Made by a program: the position numbers and the translations under genes. A stretch of 64,000 nucleotides of DNA from Leucobacter chromiireducens subsp. chromiireducens (GTDB taxonomy: Bacteria; Actinomycetota; Actinomycetes; Actinomycetales; Microbacteriaceae), in the NCBI RefSeq assembly GCF_016758255.1, contig NZ_QYAD01000001.1, positions 310,001 to 374,000 on the forward strand, written 5' to 3'. The notes below the pieces were generated by a model that saw nothing but the letters and a program-made list of their open reading frames with translations, did not search any database and had not been told where the DNA came from. Shown here piece by piece: positions 26,026-34,628 of the stretch. Every line of letters begins with the position of its first letter. The stretch's first letter is position 1.

Positions 26026-27483
26026 ATGTCCGACTATCCCCGGCTGAATACCGCGACAACGAAGATCATCACATTTGAGCGGAGACATATCCGCCCTATT
26101 CCTGAAGATGAGCGGCAGGGAACGTCCCGCGGTCTCTTCTTCATCTGGCTTGGCATGAACATGCTGCCGCTCACGGTGGTGACCGGCGCGCTCGGCCCGT
26201 CGATGTTTGGGTTGACACTGGGCTGGACGCTGACGGCAGTGGTGCTTGGCAACTTGATTGGTGGCTTTGGTGCGGCGCTTCATGCCTCTCAAGGACCAAA
26301 GCTCGGGATCCCGCAGATGCTCCAGTCTCGGGGCCAGTTCGGCTACTTCGGCGGGAGTTTGCTCGCGCTCTTCGCGCTGATCATGTTCCTTGGCTTCTTT
26401 GCTTCGAATCTCGTCGTCGCAGCGCAGAGCCTCGCAGTGGTGTTCAACAGTGACAATATCAACCTCGGCATCATTGTCTGTGCTGCTGTCGCTCTTGTCG
26501 CCGCAATATTTGGTTACGACGGGGTGCGCAAAGCGCTGGGATTCTTCTCAGTTTTCATCGGTGTGCTTGTGGTTACGTCGATTCTCATCGCAGTGAGTAA
26601 CCCCGCTACGTTCCAGACCGAGCTTGAACTCGGCTACAACACCGCTGGGTTCTTTGGGATGGTTGCGATTGGAGTGACATGGCAGCTCGCATATGCGCCA
26701 TACGTGTCCGACTACTCGCGCTACATGCCGAAGGAAACGGGGGCTCGGCCAGCATTCTGGGCAACCTACCTCGGCCTGGTCATTGGCACTGTGCTGGTCA
26801 TGACGCTTGGTGCTCTGATCGGGCTGACCACCGCAGACGGGGATGCCATGGCCGCGCTCGGTCGACTGCTGGGGGGCTTTGGGCCAATTGTGCTGCTGGG
26901 GTTCGGGGTGTCGTCCGCGGTACTGAACGCTGGCAACATCTATTCGGGCGTGATGTCCTCCTTGACCGTGTTCGAAACAATCTCTCCCAAGATTCGGATC
27001 AGTACAGGCACTCGGGTGAGTATGACGGTGGTGTACGCGGTCCTTGCAATGACTGCGGCGCTGGCGGGTAAGGACAGCTTCCTCGTGTTCTTCAGCGACT
27101 TTGTCGCGATCTTGCTCTACGTTCTGATTCCGTGGTCGGCCATTAATCTCATCGACTACTTCGTCTTGGAAAAGGGCGAGTACGAGATTGACGACATGTT
27201 CCGTCGAGACGGAGGTCGCTACGGCAGGTGGAACACCGTGGGGCTCACCTGTTACCTGGTTGGCATTCTCGTGCAGATTCCGTTCATGGTGACGACGCTC
27301 TACACAGGGCCGCTTGCCGCGCCGCTTGGCTTCGTTGACGTTGCGTGGATCGTAGGGTTTGTGGTGCCTGGAGTGATCTACTATCTCTGGCGTCGAGCTC
27401 AGCGCTCATCCCGCGGCGCGCGCAGTTCTGCCCCCATGACTGAGTCTGCTGGCATTGCGGCGGAGCAAGGGGCCGCGAAGTGA
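26026..27483 (+). CDS. NCS1-family permease (purine/cytosine/allantoin/hydantoin type), copy 1
   Basis: The 485-residue, about 12-helix transporter has NCS1 features: FIWLGMNMLPLTVVTGALGPS, GNLIGGFGAALHASQGPKLGIPQML, WQLAYAPYVSDYSRYMP and SAINLIDYFVLEKGEYEIDDMF. It is clearly paralogous to the permease at 29320. Codon third positions contain more A/T than in flanking genes, so this gene and the next may have arrived separately. RBS GAGGGA lies upstream of ATG 26026, and its stop overlaps the amidohydrolase start. Confidence 0.93.
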   Translation: MSDYPRLNTATTKIITFERRHIRPIPEDERQGTSRGLFFIWLGMNMLPLTVVTGALGPSMFGLTLGWTLTAVVLGNLIGGFGAALHASQGPKLGIPQMLQSRGQFGYFGGSLLALFALIMFLGFFASNLVVAAQSLAVVFNSDNINLGIIVCAAVALVAAIFGYDGVRKALGFFSVFIGVLVVTSILIAVSNPATFQTELELGYNTAGFFGMVAIGVTWQLAYAPYVSDYSRYMPKETGARPAFWATYLGLVIGTVLVMTLGALIGLTTADGDAMAALGRLLGGFGPIVLLGFGVSSAVLNAGNIYSGVMSSLTVFETISPKIRISTGTRVSMTVVYAVLAMTAALAGKDSFLVFFSDFVAILLYVLIPWSAINLIDYFVLEKGEYEIDDMFRRDGGRYGRWNTVGLTCYLVGILVQIPFMVTTLYTGPLAAPLGFVDVAWIVGFVVPGVIYYLWRRAQRSSRGARSSAPMTESAGIAAEQGAAK

Positions 27484-29118
27484 ATACGTACGATCTTGTC
27501 GTTACCGGAGCGCAGCTCTGGCTCCCGGAACAGTCACCATTCACTGCGCTCGCGGTGGGCGGTGGACGAATTCTCGCGCTCGGTACGGACGCCGAGATCT
27601 TGAGCGAGGCAGGGCCGGATACGCAGCACATCGACGCTGCGGGCCGAGCGGTGCTCCCCGGCTTTACGGATGCCCACGTCCACCCTCTCGCCGGTGGTCG
27701 CGCGCTCCTCGGGTGTGACCTCGAAACAGAACACTCCCGAGGTGGCTACGCCCGTCTCATACGCGCCTCGGCGCAGACGGCCGGCGAGTGGGTGGTGGGT
27801 TCCGGGTGGTTTGGTGATGTGTTCCCTGGCGGACTACCGACCGCGGAGGAGCTGGATGCGTTGGTCCCAGATAGGCCAGCTGTGATGACAAGCCACGACT
27901 CGCACGGAGTCTGGGTGAACAGCCGAGCAATGCAACTTGCAGGCATCTCGCGCGATAGTCACGACCCTCCCGCCGGTCGAATTGTGCGGGACGGACGAGG
28001 GGAGCCGACTGGCGTGCTGTTTGACACCGCCGGTGAGCTCGTCACGCGGCTGATCCCGCCGGCTTCCAAAACGGACATGCGCGCTGCGTTGCTGTGCGCT
28101 CAACAGCACCTGTTTTCACTAGGTATCACCGGGTGGCACGACGCAATCCTGGGGGCCTATCTCACGCTGCAGGACAGCGTGCCGACCTACATCGATCTGC
28201 TCGCTTCACGGGAGCTCCGGGGGCGGGTGAGCGGTTCGCTCTGGTGGTCACCTGGTGATGGACCAGACCGTCTGCCAGAAATGCTGCGCCGCATTCGCGC
28301 GGTGCGAGACGCTGGCTTCGCTGTTTCGAGCATCAAGATCATGCAGGACGGAATCTGCGAGAACTGCACGGCCGCATTGCTTGAGCCGTACGACGGCGTG
28401 CACCCCGAGGTCCGAGGCGACTCAGTTATTGCGCCAGATGACCTTGCGGAGATCACGGCCGGTCTCGACGCTCAGGGGTTGCGGGTGCATTTCCATGGCG
28501 TCGGTGATCGTGCAGTGCGGGAGTGCTTGGATGCTGTCGAGCACGCGCGGCAGATGAACGGAGCGGGCCAACCTCACCAGATTGCCCACCTCGATGTGGT
28601 CGATCCGGCTGACTTTCCTCGGTTTAAAGCACTCGGCGTCACCGCGAATCTGCAGCCGCTTTGGGCCCGCGACGACCAAGGAGATTCTTGAACGGAAGTA
28701 CCCGCTCCTCGGTAAGGATCGCGTTCGCTATCACTTCCCCTTCGGATCGCTGCATCGCGCTGGCGCTCACCTCGCCATGGGAAGCGATTGGCCAGTTACC
28801 AGCCCTGACCCACTTTGGGGTCTCTACACCGCCTGCACTCGTACGGCACCACCTGATGACCCGCACGCATTGAATCCTGAGGCGAGGAAGACTGCGCAGC
28901 CCGAAGAACGATTGAGCCTTGAGACCGCTCTGCGCGCCTATACCTTGGGCAGCGCAGAGGCTTCGGGTTTCAGTGCGGAGGCGGGAAGTATCGAGAAGGG
29001 GAAGCTCGCGGATCTCGTCGTGCTCACCGGACCGCTCTCCGCAGCGGAGGATCTTGGAGCGCTTCGAGTAGAGCGAACCGTACTGGGCGGGGAAACCGTA
29101 TTCTTGCGGGCGCCGTAG
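27480..29118 (+). pseudogene. Amidohydrolase (COG1574/YtcJ-like) with a single-base frameshift
   Basis: The 5' frame (GTG 27480, coupled to the permease by GTGA) has the metal-binding PGFTDAHVHPLAGG and proceeds through GVGDRAVRECLDAVEHA and IAHLDVVDPADFPRF to NLQPLWARDD, then stops at 28691. The +1 frame continues at once with KEILERKYPLLGKDRV, GSDWPVTSPDPLWG and the C-terminal GKLADLVVL. Removing one C at 28676-28677 joins both into about 545 residues, the usual family length. It is either a recent inactivation or a sequence error. Members hydrolyse amide or cyclic amide bonds. Confidence 0.85.
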
Positions 29119-29319
29119 CGGGAGCAAAGAACACGATGAAGTCTCCCCGCCCGTTCTGATTTGCAGATTCCGCAGATAGGAAACGACTGTTCGCTATTCG
29201 CGGGTGCCTGCAATTGGCTAGGTCCTGTCAGCACTCACGCACTCCGGTCCAGCCGCGCGGGGTCCTGCGTCACTCGCGCACTTGCGCACCTCAGGCAATG
29301 ACGCCATCAAGGAGAGAAC

Positions 29320-30756
29320 ATGTCACACGAACTGCCGGTCGTTACCAAGAGCTTCGTGCGTTTTGAACAGCAACACATCCTGCCGATCCCCGAGGATCAG
29401 CGTACGGGAACCCATTGGTCGACCTTTGCCATCTGGCTCGGGCTGAACATGATGCCGCTCACCGTAGTGACCGGCGCTGTGGCGAGCGGCTCGTATGGTC
29501 TGCCGATCGGGTGGAGCATCGCCGCGGTTCTCATCGGCAATGTGATCGGCGCCTTCGGCTCCGCGCTGCATGCGTCCCAGGGTCCGAATCTGGGTGTGCC
29601 GCAGATGCTCCAAGCGCGTGCTCAGTTCGGCTACCTCGGTGGCAGCCTGTTCGCCGTGATCGCGTTCATCATGTTCATGGGGTTCTTCGCGAGTATCCTG
29701 ATCGTTGCGAAGGACGCGCTGGTGTCGGTGTTCCCGGACTTCAACGGCTCGCTCGCGATCATCCTGTTTGCCGCGGTGGGCATTCTGCTGTGCGCCTTCG
29801 GCTACGACCTGCTTCGTAAAACCATGGTGTACATCTCCTGGATCATCGGAATCGCGGTTGCCGTGTCAATGGTGCTGCTGTGGCTCCAACCCGAGATCAC
29901 GAGCGCACGCGCCGACGCGCAGTTCACGATGGAGGGCTTCTTCGCGATGCTCGCAATCGGCGTGGTGTGGCAGCTCGCCTATGCCCCCTACGTCTCTGAC
30001 TACACGCGCTACCTCCCCAAGGATTCCGGGCCGAAGGTTGCCTTCTGGAGCACGTACCTCGGCCTGGTGGTGAGTTCCGTGTTCGTGATGACGCTCGGCG
30101 TGCTGCTCGGCATCGCGAACCCAGACAACCCGCTGGCCGCGCTCGGCACGTACCTCGGCCCCATCGGGTTGCTCGTGTTGCTCGTGTTCGCGCTCACCTC
30201 CGCGCTCATCAACGGGGTTGAGCTCTACTCGGCGGTGATGAACGCGCTCACCGCGATCCAGTCGAGCTTCCGGGGCGTGGTCATCACCTCCCGGACGCGA
30301 GTCTGGACCACGGTCATCGCCGGCCTCGTGGCGACACTGATTGCGCTCCTCGGGCAGGGGAACTTCATGACGAACTTCGAGAGCTTCCTCACGCTGCTGC
30401 TGTACGTGCTGATCCCGTGGTCGGCGATCAACCTTGCCGACTACTTCATCGTGCAGAAGGGCGAGTATGTGATCGAGGATCTCTTCTCGCGCGACGGCGG
30501 CCGCTATGGGAAATGGAACGCGGTGGGCCTGTGGAGCTACCTCATCGGGCTTCTCGCTCAGGTCCCGTTCATGATCACGCCGCTGTTCACCGGACCCATG
30601 GCTGAGCCCATGCAGGGCATCGACATTGCCTGGCTCGTGGGCTTTGCCGTCACGATGATCGTGTACCTGAATCTGGTGCGGTCGAGTCGTGCCCGTGCGG
30701 TGTCCCGCGCGACGGAACGCGACGCGGCGCGCACCCAGGATGAGGCCGCCCGCTGA
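29320..30756 (+). CDS. NCS1-family permease, copy 2
   Basis: The 478-residue transporter matches copy 1 along its whole length (FAIWLGLNMMPLTVVTGAV, HASQGPNLGVPQMLQARAQFGYLGG, WQLAYAPYVSDYTRYLP, SAINLADYFIVQKGEYVIEDLF). It has the G/C-rich third positions normal for this genome, unlike copy 1. RBS AAGGAGAG precedes ATG 29320. It closes the catabolic cluster and is followed by palindrome copy 3. A nucleobase, hydantoin or related heterocycle is the likely substrate class. Confidence 0.93.
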   Translation: MSHELPVVTKSFVRFEQQHILPIPEDQRTGTHWSTFAIWLGLNMMPLTVVTGAVASGSYGLPIGWSIAAVLIGNVIGAFGSALHASQGPNLGVPQMLQARAQFGYLGGSLFAVIAFIMFMGFFASILIVAKDALVSVFPDFNGSLAIILFAAVGILLCAFGYDLLRKTMVYISWIIGIAVAVSMVLLWLQPEITSARADAQFTMEGFFAMLAIGVVWQLAYAPYVSDYTRYLPKDSGPKVAFWSTYLGLVVSSVFVMTLGVLLGIANPDNPLAALGTYLGPIGLLVLLVFALTSALINGVELYSAVMNALTAIQSSFRGVVITSRTRVWTTVIAGLVATLIALLGQGNFMTNFESFLTLLLYVLIPWSAINLADYFIVQKGEYVIEDLFSRDGGRYGKWNAVGLWSYLIGLLAQVPFMITPLFTGPMAEPMQGIDIAWLVGFAVTMIVYLNLVRSSRARAVSRATERDAARTQDEAAR

Positions 30757-30766
30757 CCCCCTCCGG

Positions 30767-30833
30767 ATCGGGGTCAGTTGAGCAGGGTGTTGGGCGCACA
30801 TCGCCCGCGACACCCTGCTCAACTGACCCCGAT
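30767..30833. repeat. Dispersed palindrome, copy 3 (perfect 24-bp stem)
   Basis: Arms 30767-30790 and 30810-30833 are perfect complements, with the same 19-base loop as copy 2. Three stem positions differ from copy 2 (TTGAGCA versus TTCGGCA) and are matched by compensating changes in the other arm. It lies between the convergent permease and SDR genes. Confidence 0.88.
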
Positions 30834-30846
30834 TCGCGCGTGAGGG

Positions 30847-31542
30847 TTAGAGGCGGGACAGCTCTCGACGCGGCCGAACCGCCACGTCGGTGATCTGCAC
30901 GTCAGCGGGCGCGTCCACGACAAACCGGACCGCCGCAGCCACCGACTCGGGCCGGATGTAGCGCTCTGCATCGTACGCCTCGCTCGGGATCAGCCCGCGC
31001 AGCATCGGCGTATTGGTCTGGCCAGGCGCGATCGTTGCAACCCGCACCCCGTGCGGTACCTCGTCGATGCGCAGCACGTCTGCGAGGCCCCGAAGCGCGT
31101 GCTTGCTAGCGGTGTAGACCGCGCTCCCCGGTGCGGGCCGCGTGCTCGCGCCGGAGCCCAGGAAGATCACGGTGCCGGAACTCTCGCGCAAGAGCGGGAG
31201 CGTCAGCCGGGTGAGCTCCGCCGGCGCAGTCACGTTCACCGCGAAGTGGTCTGCCCAATCGCTGACCGCCGCATCCTCGACGCTCAACCCACGAGCAACC
31301 GCCGCCGCGTGCACGAGCACATCGAGCCGCTCGAGTGTGGCAACGCGCGCGGCGACCGCTGCTGCGTCACGAAGCTCGAGCGCCCAGGTCTCCGCGCCGG
31401 TCTCGGCTGACACCGCGGCAAGCCGCTCGGGATCTCTGCCCACCGCAATCACCCGGTGCGTGCCCGCGAGCTCACGAACGATCTCACGGCCCATGCCGCC
31501 GCTGGCGCCCGTGACGAGTGCGGTTGGTCGGTTATTTGCCAT
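30847..31542 (-). CDS. Short-chain dehydrogenase/reductase
   Basis: The 231-residue classical SDR has the NADP(H) motif TGASGGMGREI near residue 12, the catalytic Ser in IFLGSGAST, and YTASKHALRG with Tyr and Lys of the YxxxK motif. AGGAG precedes ATG 31542. The substrate is unknown. It follows the XRE-cupin regulator gene on the same strand with 59 bases between, so co-regulation is likely. Confidence 0.93.
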   Translation of the reverse strand: MANNRPTALVTGASGGMGREIVRELAGTHRVIAVGRDPERLAAVSAETGAETWALELRDAAAVAARVATLERLDVLVHAAAVARGLSVEDAAVSDWADHFAVNVTAPAELTRLTLPLLRESSGTVIFLGSGASTRPAPGSAVYTASKHALRGLADVLRIDEVPHGVRVATIAPGQTNTPMLRGLIPSEAYDAERYIRPESVAAAVRFVVDAPADVQITDVAVRPRRELSRL

Positions 31543-31601
31543 TAAAACTCCTGTTCGAGGGCGGCGCTGTTGGGTGCTGCGCCGTCTCCCTCCAGTGTCT
31601 C

Positions 31602-32189
31602 TTACTTGAGCTGCGGCTCGGCGCTGTCGTCGATTTCGAGCGGGGTGTGCAGATGTAGCCGCTCGCCGATCGTGTTGAAGATGCTGATGACCTCCGCCTT
31701 TCGGCAGCCTGCGGCGCGGATACGGTGCGGAGTCATCGTGTCGAACTCCGCGGCTTCCCCCGGCCCGAGTTCAAGCGTCTGCTCGCCGAGTTCGAGCGTC
31801 AGCCGCCCGGAGAGGACATAGAGCCACTCGGAGCCCTCGTGGATCTGCGCGGGGCGCACGGGGGCACCGGGGCGGTACGTGATCTTGAAAGCGCGCACGG
31901 CAGATGCCTCGCGAGTGAGTGGAGCAATCGTCATGCCACCGCGAGACACCGTCCCCCGGCGCACGCGCGGGTCGCGGTCGCGGTGGGGGAGGAGATCGTC
32001 AACGCGGATCCCTAGCTCGCGTGTCAGTGGGAGCAGGAGCTCGAGGCTGGCCTGGCGCTTGCCCGACTCGAGTCGCGAGAGCGTGCTTGCCGAGAGCCCG
32101 GCACGGGCCGCGAGATCTGCGAGAGTGAGCCCACGTTCTTGCCGTGCGGAGCGCAGGCGGGGACCCAGCTGTGCGAGTTCGTCCATCAT
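31602..32189 (-). CDS. XRE-family regulator with C-terminal cupin sensor
   Basis: The 195-residue protein joins an HTH_3 domain (RSARQERGLTLADLAARAGLSASTLSRLESGKRQ) to a cupin_2 barrel (IHEGSEWLYVLSGRLTLELGEQTLELGPGEAAEF). This design senses a small ligand and represses nearby genes. AAAGAGG precedes the start; ATG 32189 and ATG 32186 are adjacent candidates. It is divergent from the thioredoxin-reductase-like gene and upstream of the SDR gene, both likely targets. Confidence 0.92.
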   Translation of the reverse strand: MMDELAQLGPRLRSARQERGLTLADLAARAGLSASTLSRLESGKRQASLELLLPLTRELGIRVDDLLPHRDRDPRVRRGTVSRGGMTIAPLTREASAVRAFKITYRPGAPVRPAQIHEGSEWLYVLSGRLTLELGEQTLELGPGEAAEFDTMTPHRIRAAGCRKAEVISIFNTIGERLHLHTPLEIDDSAEPQLK

Positions 32190-32208
32190 TCACCTCTTTG
32201 CTAATAAT

Positions 32209-32239
32209 GCAAACCTGATTGCCAGTATTGCAGACTGCA
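32209..32239. promoter_or_regulatory. Candidate operator of the XRE-cupin regulator
   Basis: The 64-base divergent gap holds two small inverted repeats, GCAA-6-TTGC (32209-32222) and TGCAG-A-CTGCA (32229-32239). They lie in an AT-richer strip where both promoters must be. Confidence 0.3.
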
Positions 32240-32253
32240 GGCAAGCTGGCCGC

Positions 32254-33207
32254 ATGACTGAGCAGAACACTGACCTGGACTTCAGCTACGACGCCGTGAT
32301 CATCGGCGGGGGAGCCGCGGGGCTCAGCGCCGCCCAGGCGCTGGGGCGATCGCTGCGCCGCACACTGGTAATTGACGGTGGTGCGCCACGCAACCGCTTC
32401 GCCTCGCACATGCACAACGTGCTCGGCCTCGACGGTACGCCACCGCACGAGTTGCTCGCGCGAGGTAGGGCTGAGGCCGCGGCCTACGGGGTGGAGTTCG
32501 TCACGGGGGAGGTGGGCTCCGTGCGCGAGGACGCCGGGGGCGTGCTGCTCGACGCCACGATTAACGGGGTGCCCCGCACCGTCGCCGCCCGCGCACTGCT
32601 GCTCGCCACCGGCGCGGTGGATGAGTTGCCTTCGGTGCCGGGGCTTGCCGAATACTGGGGTGGATCCGTGCTGCACTGCCCGTACTGCCACGGTTGGGAG
32701 GTGCGCGGCAGTCGGCTCGGCGTGCTCGCGACTTCACCGGGCTCGATTCACCAAGTGCTGCTCGCGCGCCAGTGGAGCGATCGGGTGACCGTGTTCGCGG
32801 CGGGGCTTGGCGTACTCGACCCGGAGACCGAGCGCCGCATGCGAGCCCGCGGCATGGAGATTGTGTGGGAGCCGGTGGAGGAGCTGCTCGGAAATGGGGC
32901 GAGCCTCACGGCTGCGCGCACGACGGACGGGAGCCTGCACGAGCTCGATGCCGTGCTCACGATGAGCGCGGTGCGGCCGCGCGATGCGGTGGTCTCGGCG
33001 CTCGGCCTGGCGCGCGCGGACACCCCGGTCGGGAGTTTCATCGCGGTGGATCCGGCAGGGCGCACGAGCCACCCCCGCGTGTGGGCCGCGGGCAACGTCG
33101 TGTCTCCCATGGCCACCGTACCGATCGCGATGGGCGGCGGCGCGCAGGCGGGCGGGGCGATGAACTGGGCGCTCGTGGAGGAGGACTTCGCCCGCGCGGT
33201 GGCGTAG
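32254..33207 (+). CDS. Thioredoxin-reductase-like NAD(P)/FAD oxidoreductase with CPYC
   Basis: The 317-residue flavoprotein has the FAD motif VIIGGGAAGLSAAQAL (15-30), the redox pair C142-P-Y-C145 in HCPYCHGWE, and a C-terminal FAD loop (VWAAGNVVSPMATVPIAMGGGAQAG). The second dinucleotide site is degenerate: GSRLGVLATSPGSIHQ lacks a GxGxxA motif. It may therefore reduce a partner other than thioredoxin, or take electrons differently. The start at ATG 32254 was chosen because longer frames cover the divergent regulator gene. Confidence 0.88.
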   Translation: MTEQNTDLDFSYDAVIIGGGAAGLSAAQALGRSLRRTLVIDGGAPRNRFASHMHNVLGLDGTPPHELLARGRAEAAAYGVEFVTGEVGSVREDAGGVLLDATINGVPRTVAARALLLATGAVDELPSVPGLAEYWGGSVLHCPYCHGWEVRGSRLGVLATSPGSIHQVLLARQWSDRVTVFAAGLGVLDPETERRMRARGMEIVWEPVEELLGNGASLTAARTTDGSLHELDAVLTMSAVRPRDAVVSALGLARADTPVGSFIAVDPAGRTSHPRVWAAGNVVSPMATVPIAMGGGAQAGGAMNWALVEEDFARAVA

Positions 33208-33365
33208 GCGGTCACGTCGGCCGGCGGTGGTGCGGAGCTGTTGCGTGGATGAACGCTGCGAAAAAATTCACAGAAAAGCCTGTTGAAGTACCTTTTGTTG
33301 TCGTAGCATGTGCCCAAAGCATCACCAAGGTGGGCTTGGTGAGTCTGTACAAAGGGGTATGGCTT

Positions 33366-33950
33366 ATGCGTGACGAACAAATTCGTACGGGGAGCAAGGC
33401 TGAGCGCCGAGGGTGGACGCGCGCGCGTGCACTGCTGGCGGGCGGGCTCGTGCTCGGGGTCGGGACGGCGGTCACTCTTGCCGCGTGGACCGACACTGAG
33501 TGGGTGCGCGGTGTATTCGGGAGTGGAACCTTCGGTATCGAGGGTTCGCCGAGCGGCACAAACTTCTCTGACCACCCAGTAACGGGTGCGCCAGCTGCGC
33601 TGACGTTCCAGATGAATGCAAACGCACTCGCGCCGGGAGACTCCGTGTACGCGGGGTACGCGGTGCAGCTCATTGCGGGCGCGACGAACCAGGCGAATGT
33701 GACACTCGCTACCGACTCGACGGACGCCATTACAGGAACGACGTCGAGCTTCGTGTACACCACCTCGGCGACGTGCTCGGCGAGCGCGTTCACCGCGGGG
33801 ACCGACGCGAACGTGACGAGCTTCACACTCGCGGCTCCGGAAACTCCGAAGTTTGTGTGCTTCAAGGTGACCGCAGACAGCTCGTTGCCACAGGGGGCGA
33901 CCGGTGAGATCGTGTGGACCTTCACCGCAGAGTCCGGCGCGGCCGTGTAG
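33366..33950 (+). CDS. SipW-dependent-type exported protein (TasA-like), first copy
   Basis: The 194-residue protein has a basic N-terminus (TGSKAERRGWTRARA), a hydrophobic helix (LLAGGLVLGVGTAVTLAA) and the cleavage-site signature AAWTDTE seen in proteins cut by SipW-type signal peptidases. The rest is Thr/Ala-rich beta structure with two cysteines (ATCSAS, KFVCFK), possibly disulfide-linked. It is the first gene of an operon with the signal peptidase at 34629. By analogy to Bacillus TasA and actinobacterial relatives it may form an extracellular fibre or coat. Confidence 0.85.
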   Translation: MRDEQIRTGSKAERRGWTRARALLAGGLVLGVGTAVTLAAWTDTEWVRGVFGSGTFGIEGSPSGTNFSDHPVTGAPAALTFQMNANALAPGDSVYAGYAVQLIAGATNQANVTLATDSTDAITGTTSSFVYTTSATCSASAFTAGTDANVTSFTLAAPETPKFVCFKVTADSSLPQGATGEIVWTFTAESGAAV

Positions 33951-33957
33951 GTGACAC

Positions 33958-34605
33958 GTGCGCCACGGTCAAACTGGCACATCGCGTCGAACTTGGGACG
34001 TCGGCCAGCGGGGGCGGTTCACACGCGTGCGGGCCGTCCTCGCGGGTGCGCTCGTACTCGGAGTGGGCGGGTCGCTCACGCTCGCTGCGTGGACTGACAC
34101 GGAGACTGCGCAGGCGAACTTTGCCGCCAGCGTGTTCGCGATTCAAGGGTCAATCGACGGCACGACGTTTGCGGACCACCCTGCGGGAAGCCCCGCGGTG
34201 CTGAACTTTACCGTCGCCCCAACGGCGATGTCCCCGGACACGACGAGCTATGCGCGCTACACGGTGCGCACAACGCCAGCGTCAACGGTGGCCGGTGCGC
34301 TCTCGCTGAGCGCGGCGAGCGTGGGCGGCACCGGCCTCGGACCGTATCTCAGGTACGGGGTGGTGGCGATCGCCGGGAACGTGACCTGCAACGCGGCGGC
34401 CTTTGCTCCCGGAACGGGCACGGTAATCGTTCCTGCAGGGAGCCCGCTGACAACGGCTGGAACGGTAAATCAGCCGCTGGCGGCTGGGGGTGCAACTCCC
34501 GTGAGCTACTGCTTCGCGGTCACGCTTCCCGCGGGCACAGCGAACGCGGCCCAGGGTCTGAACGCTTCAGCAACGTGGACGTTCACCGGGACCTCAAACT
34601 CCTAG
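33958..34605 (+). CDS. SipW-dependent-type exported protein (TasA-like), second copy
   Basis: The 215-residue protein repeats the design of its neighbour: RFTRVRAVLAGALVLGVGGSLTLAAWTDTET, then a secreted beta-rich domain with two cysteines (VTCNAA, SYCFAV). It starts with GTG 8 bases after the previous stop. Sequence similarity is clear in the leader but weak in the mature part, so the two are probably different subunits of one structure rather than simple duplicates. Confidence 0.85.
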   Translation: MRHGQTGTSRRTWDVGQRGRFTRVRAVLAGALVLGVGGSLTLAAWTDTETAQANFAASVFAIQGSIDGTTFADHPAGSPAVLNFTVAPTAMSPDTTSYARYTVRTTPASTVAGALSLSAASVGGTGLGPYLRYGVVAIAGNVTCNAAAFAPGTGTVIVPAGSPLTTAGTVNQPLAAGGATPVSYCFAVTLPAGTANAAQGLNASATWTFTGTSNS

Positions 34606-34628
34606 CAGCAGACGACGAAGGGAGATGC

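Noticed and set aside
29119-29319. Gap between the frameshifted amidohydrolase and the second NCS1 permease examined for further coding sequence
   Set aside because: No frame with third-position bias was found; only the AAGGAGAG ribosome binding site before ATG 29320 is clear.
14901-30833. Palindrome copies considered as insertion-sequence ends or CRISPR repeats
   Set aside because: They are far apart, carry no transposase or spacer array between them, and each sits alone between convergent genes.
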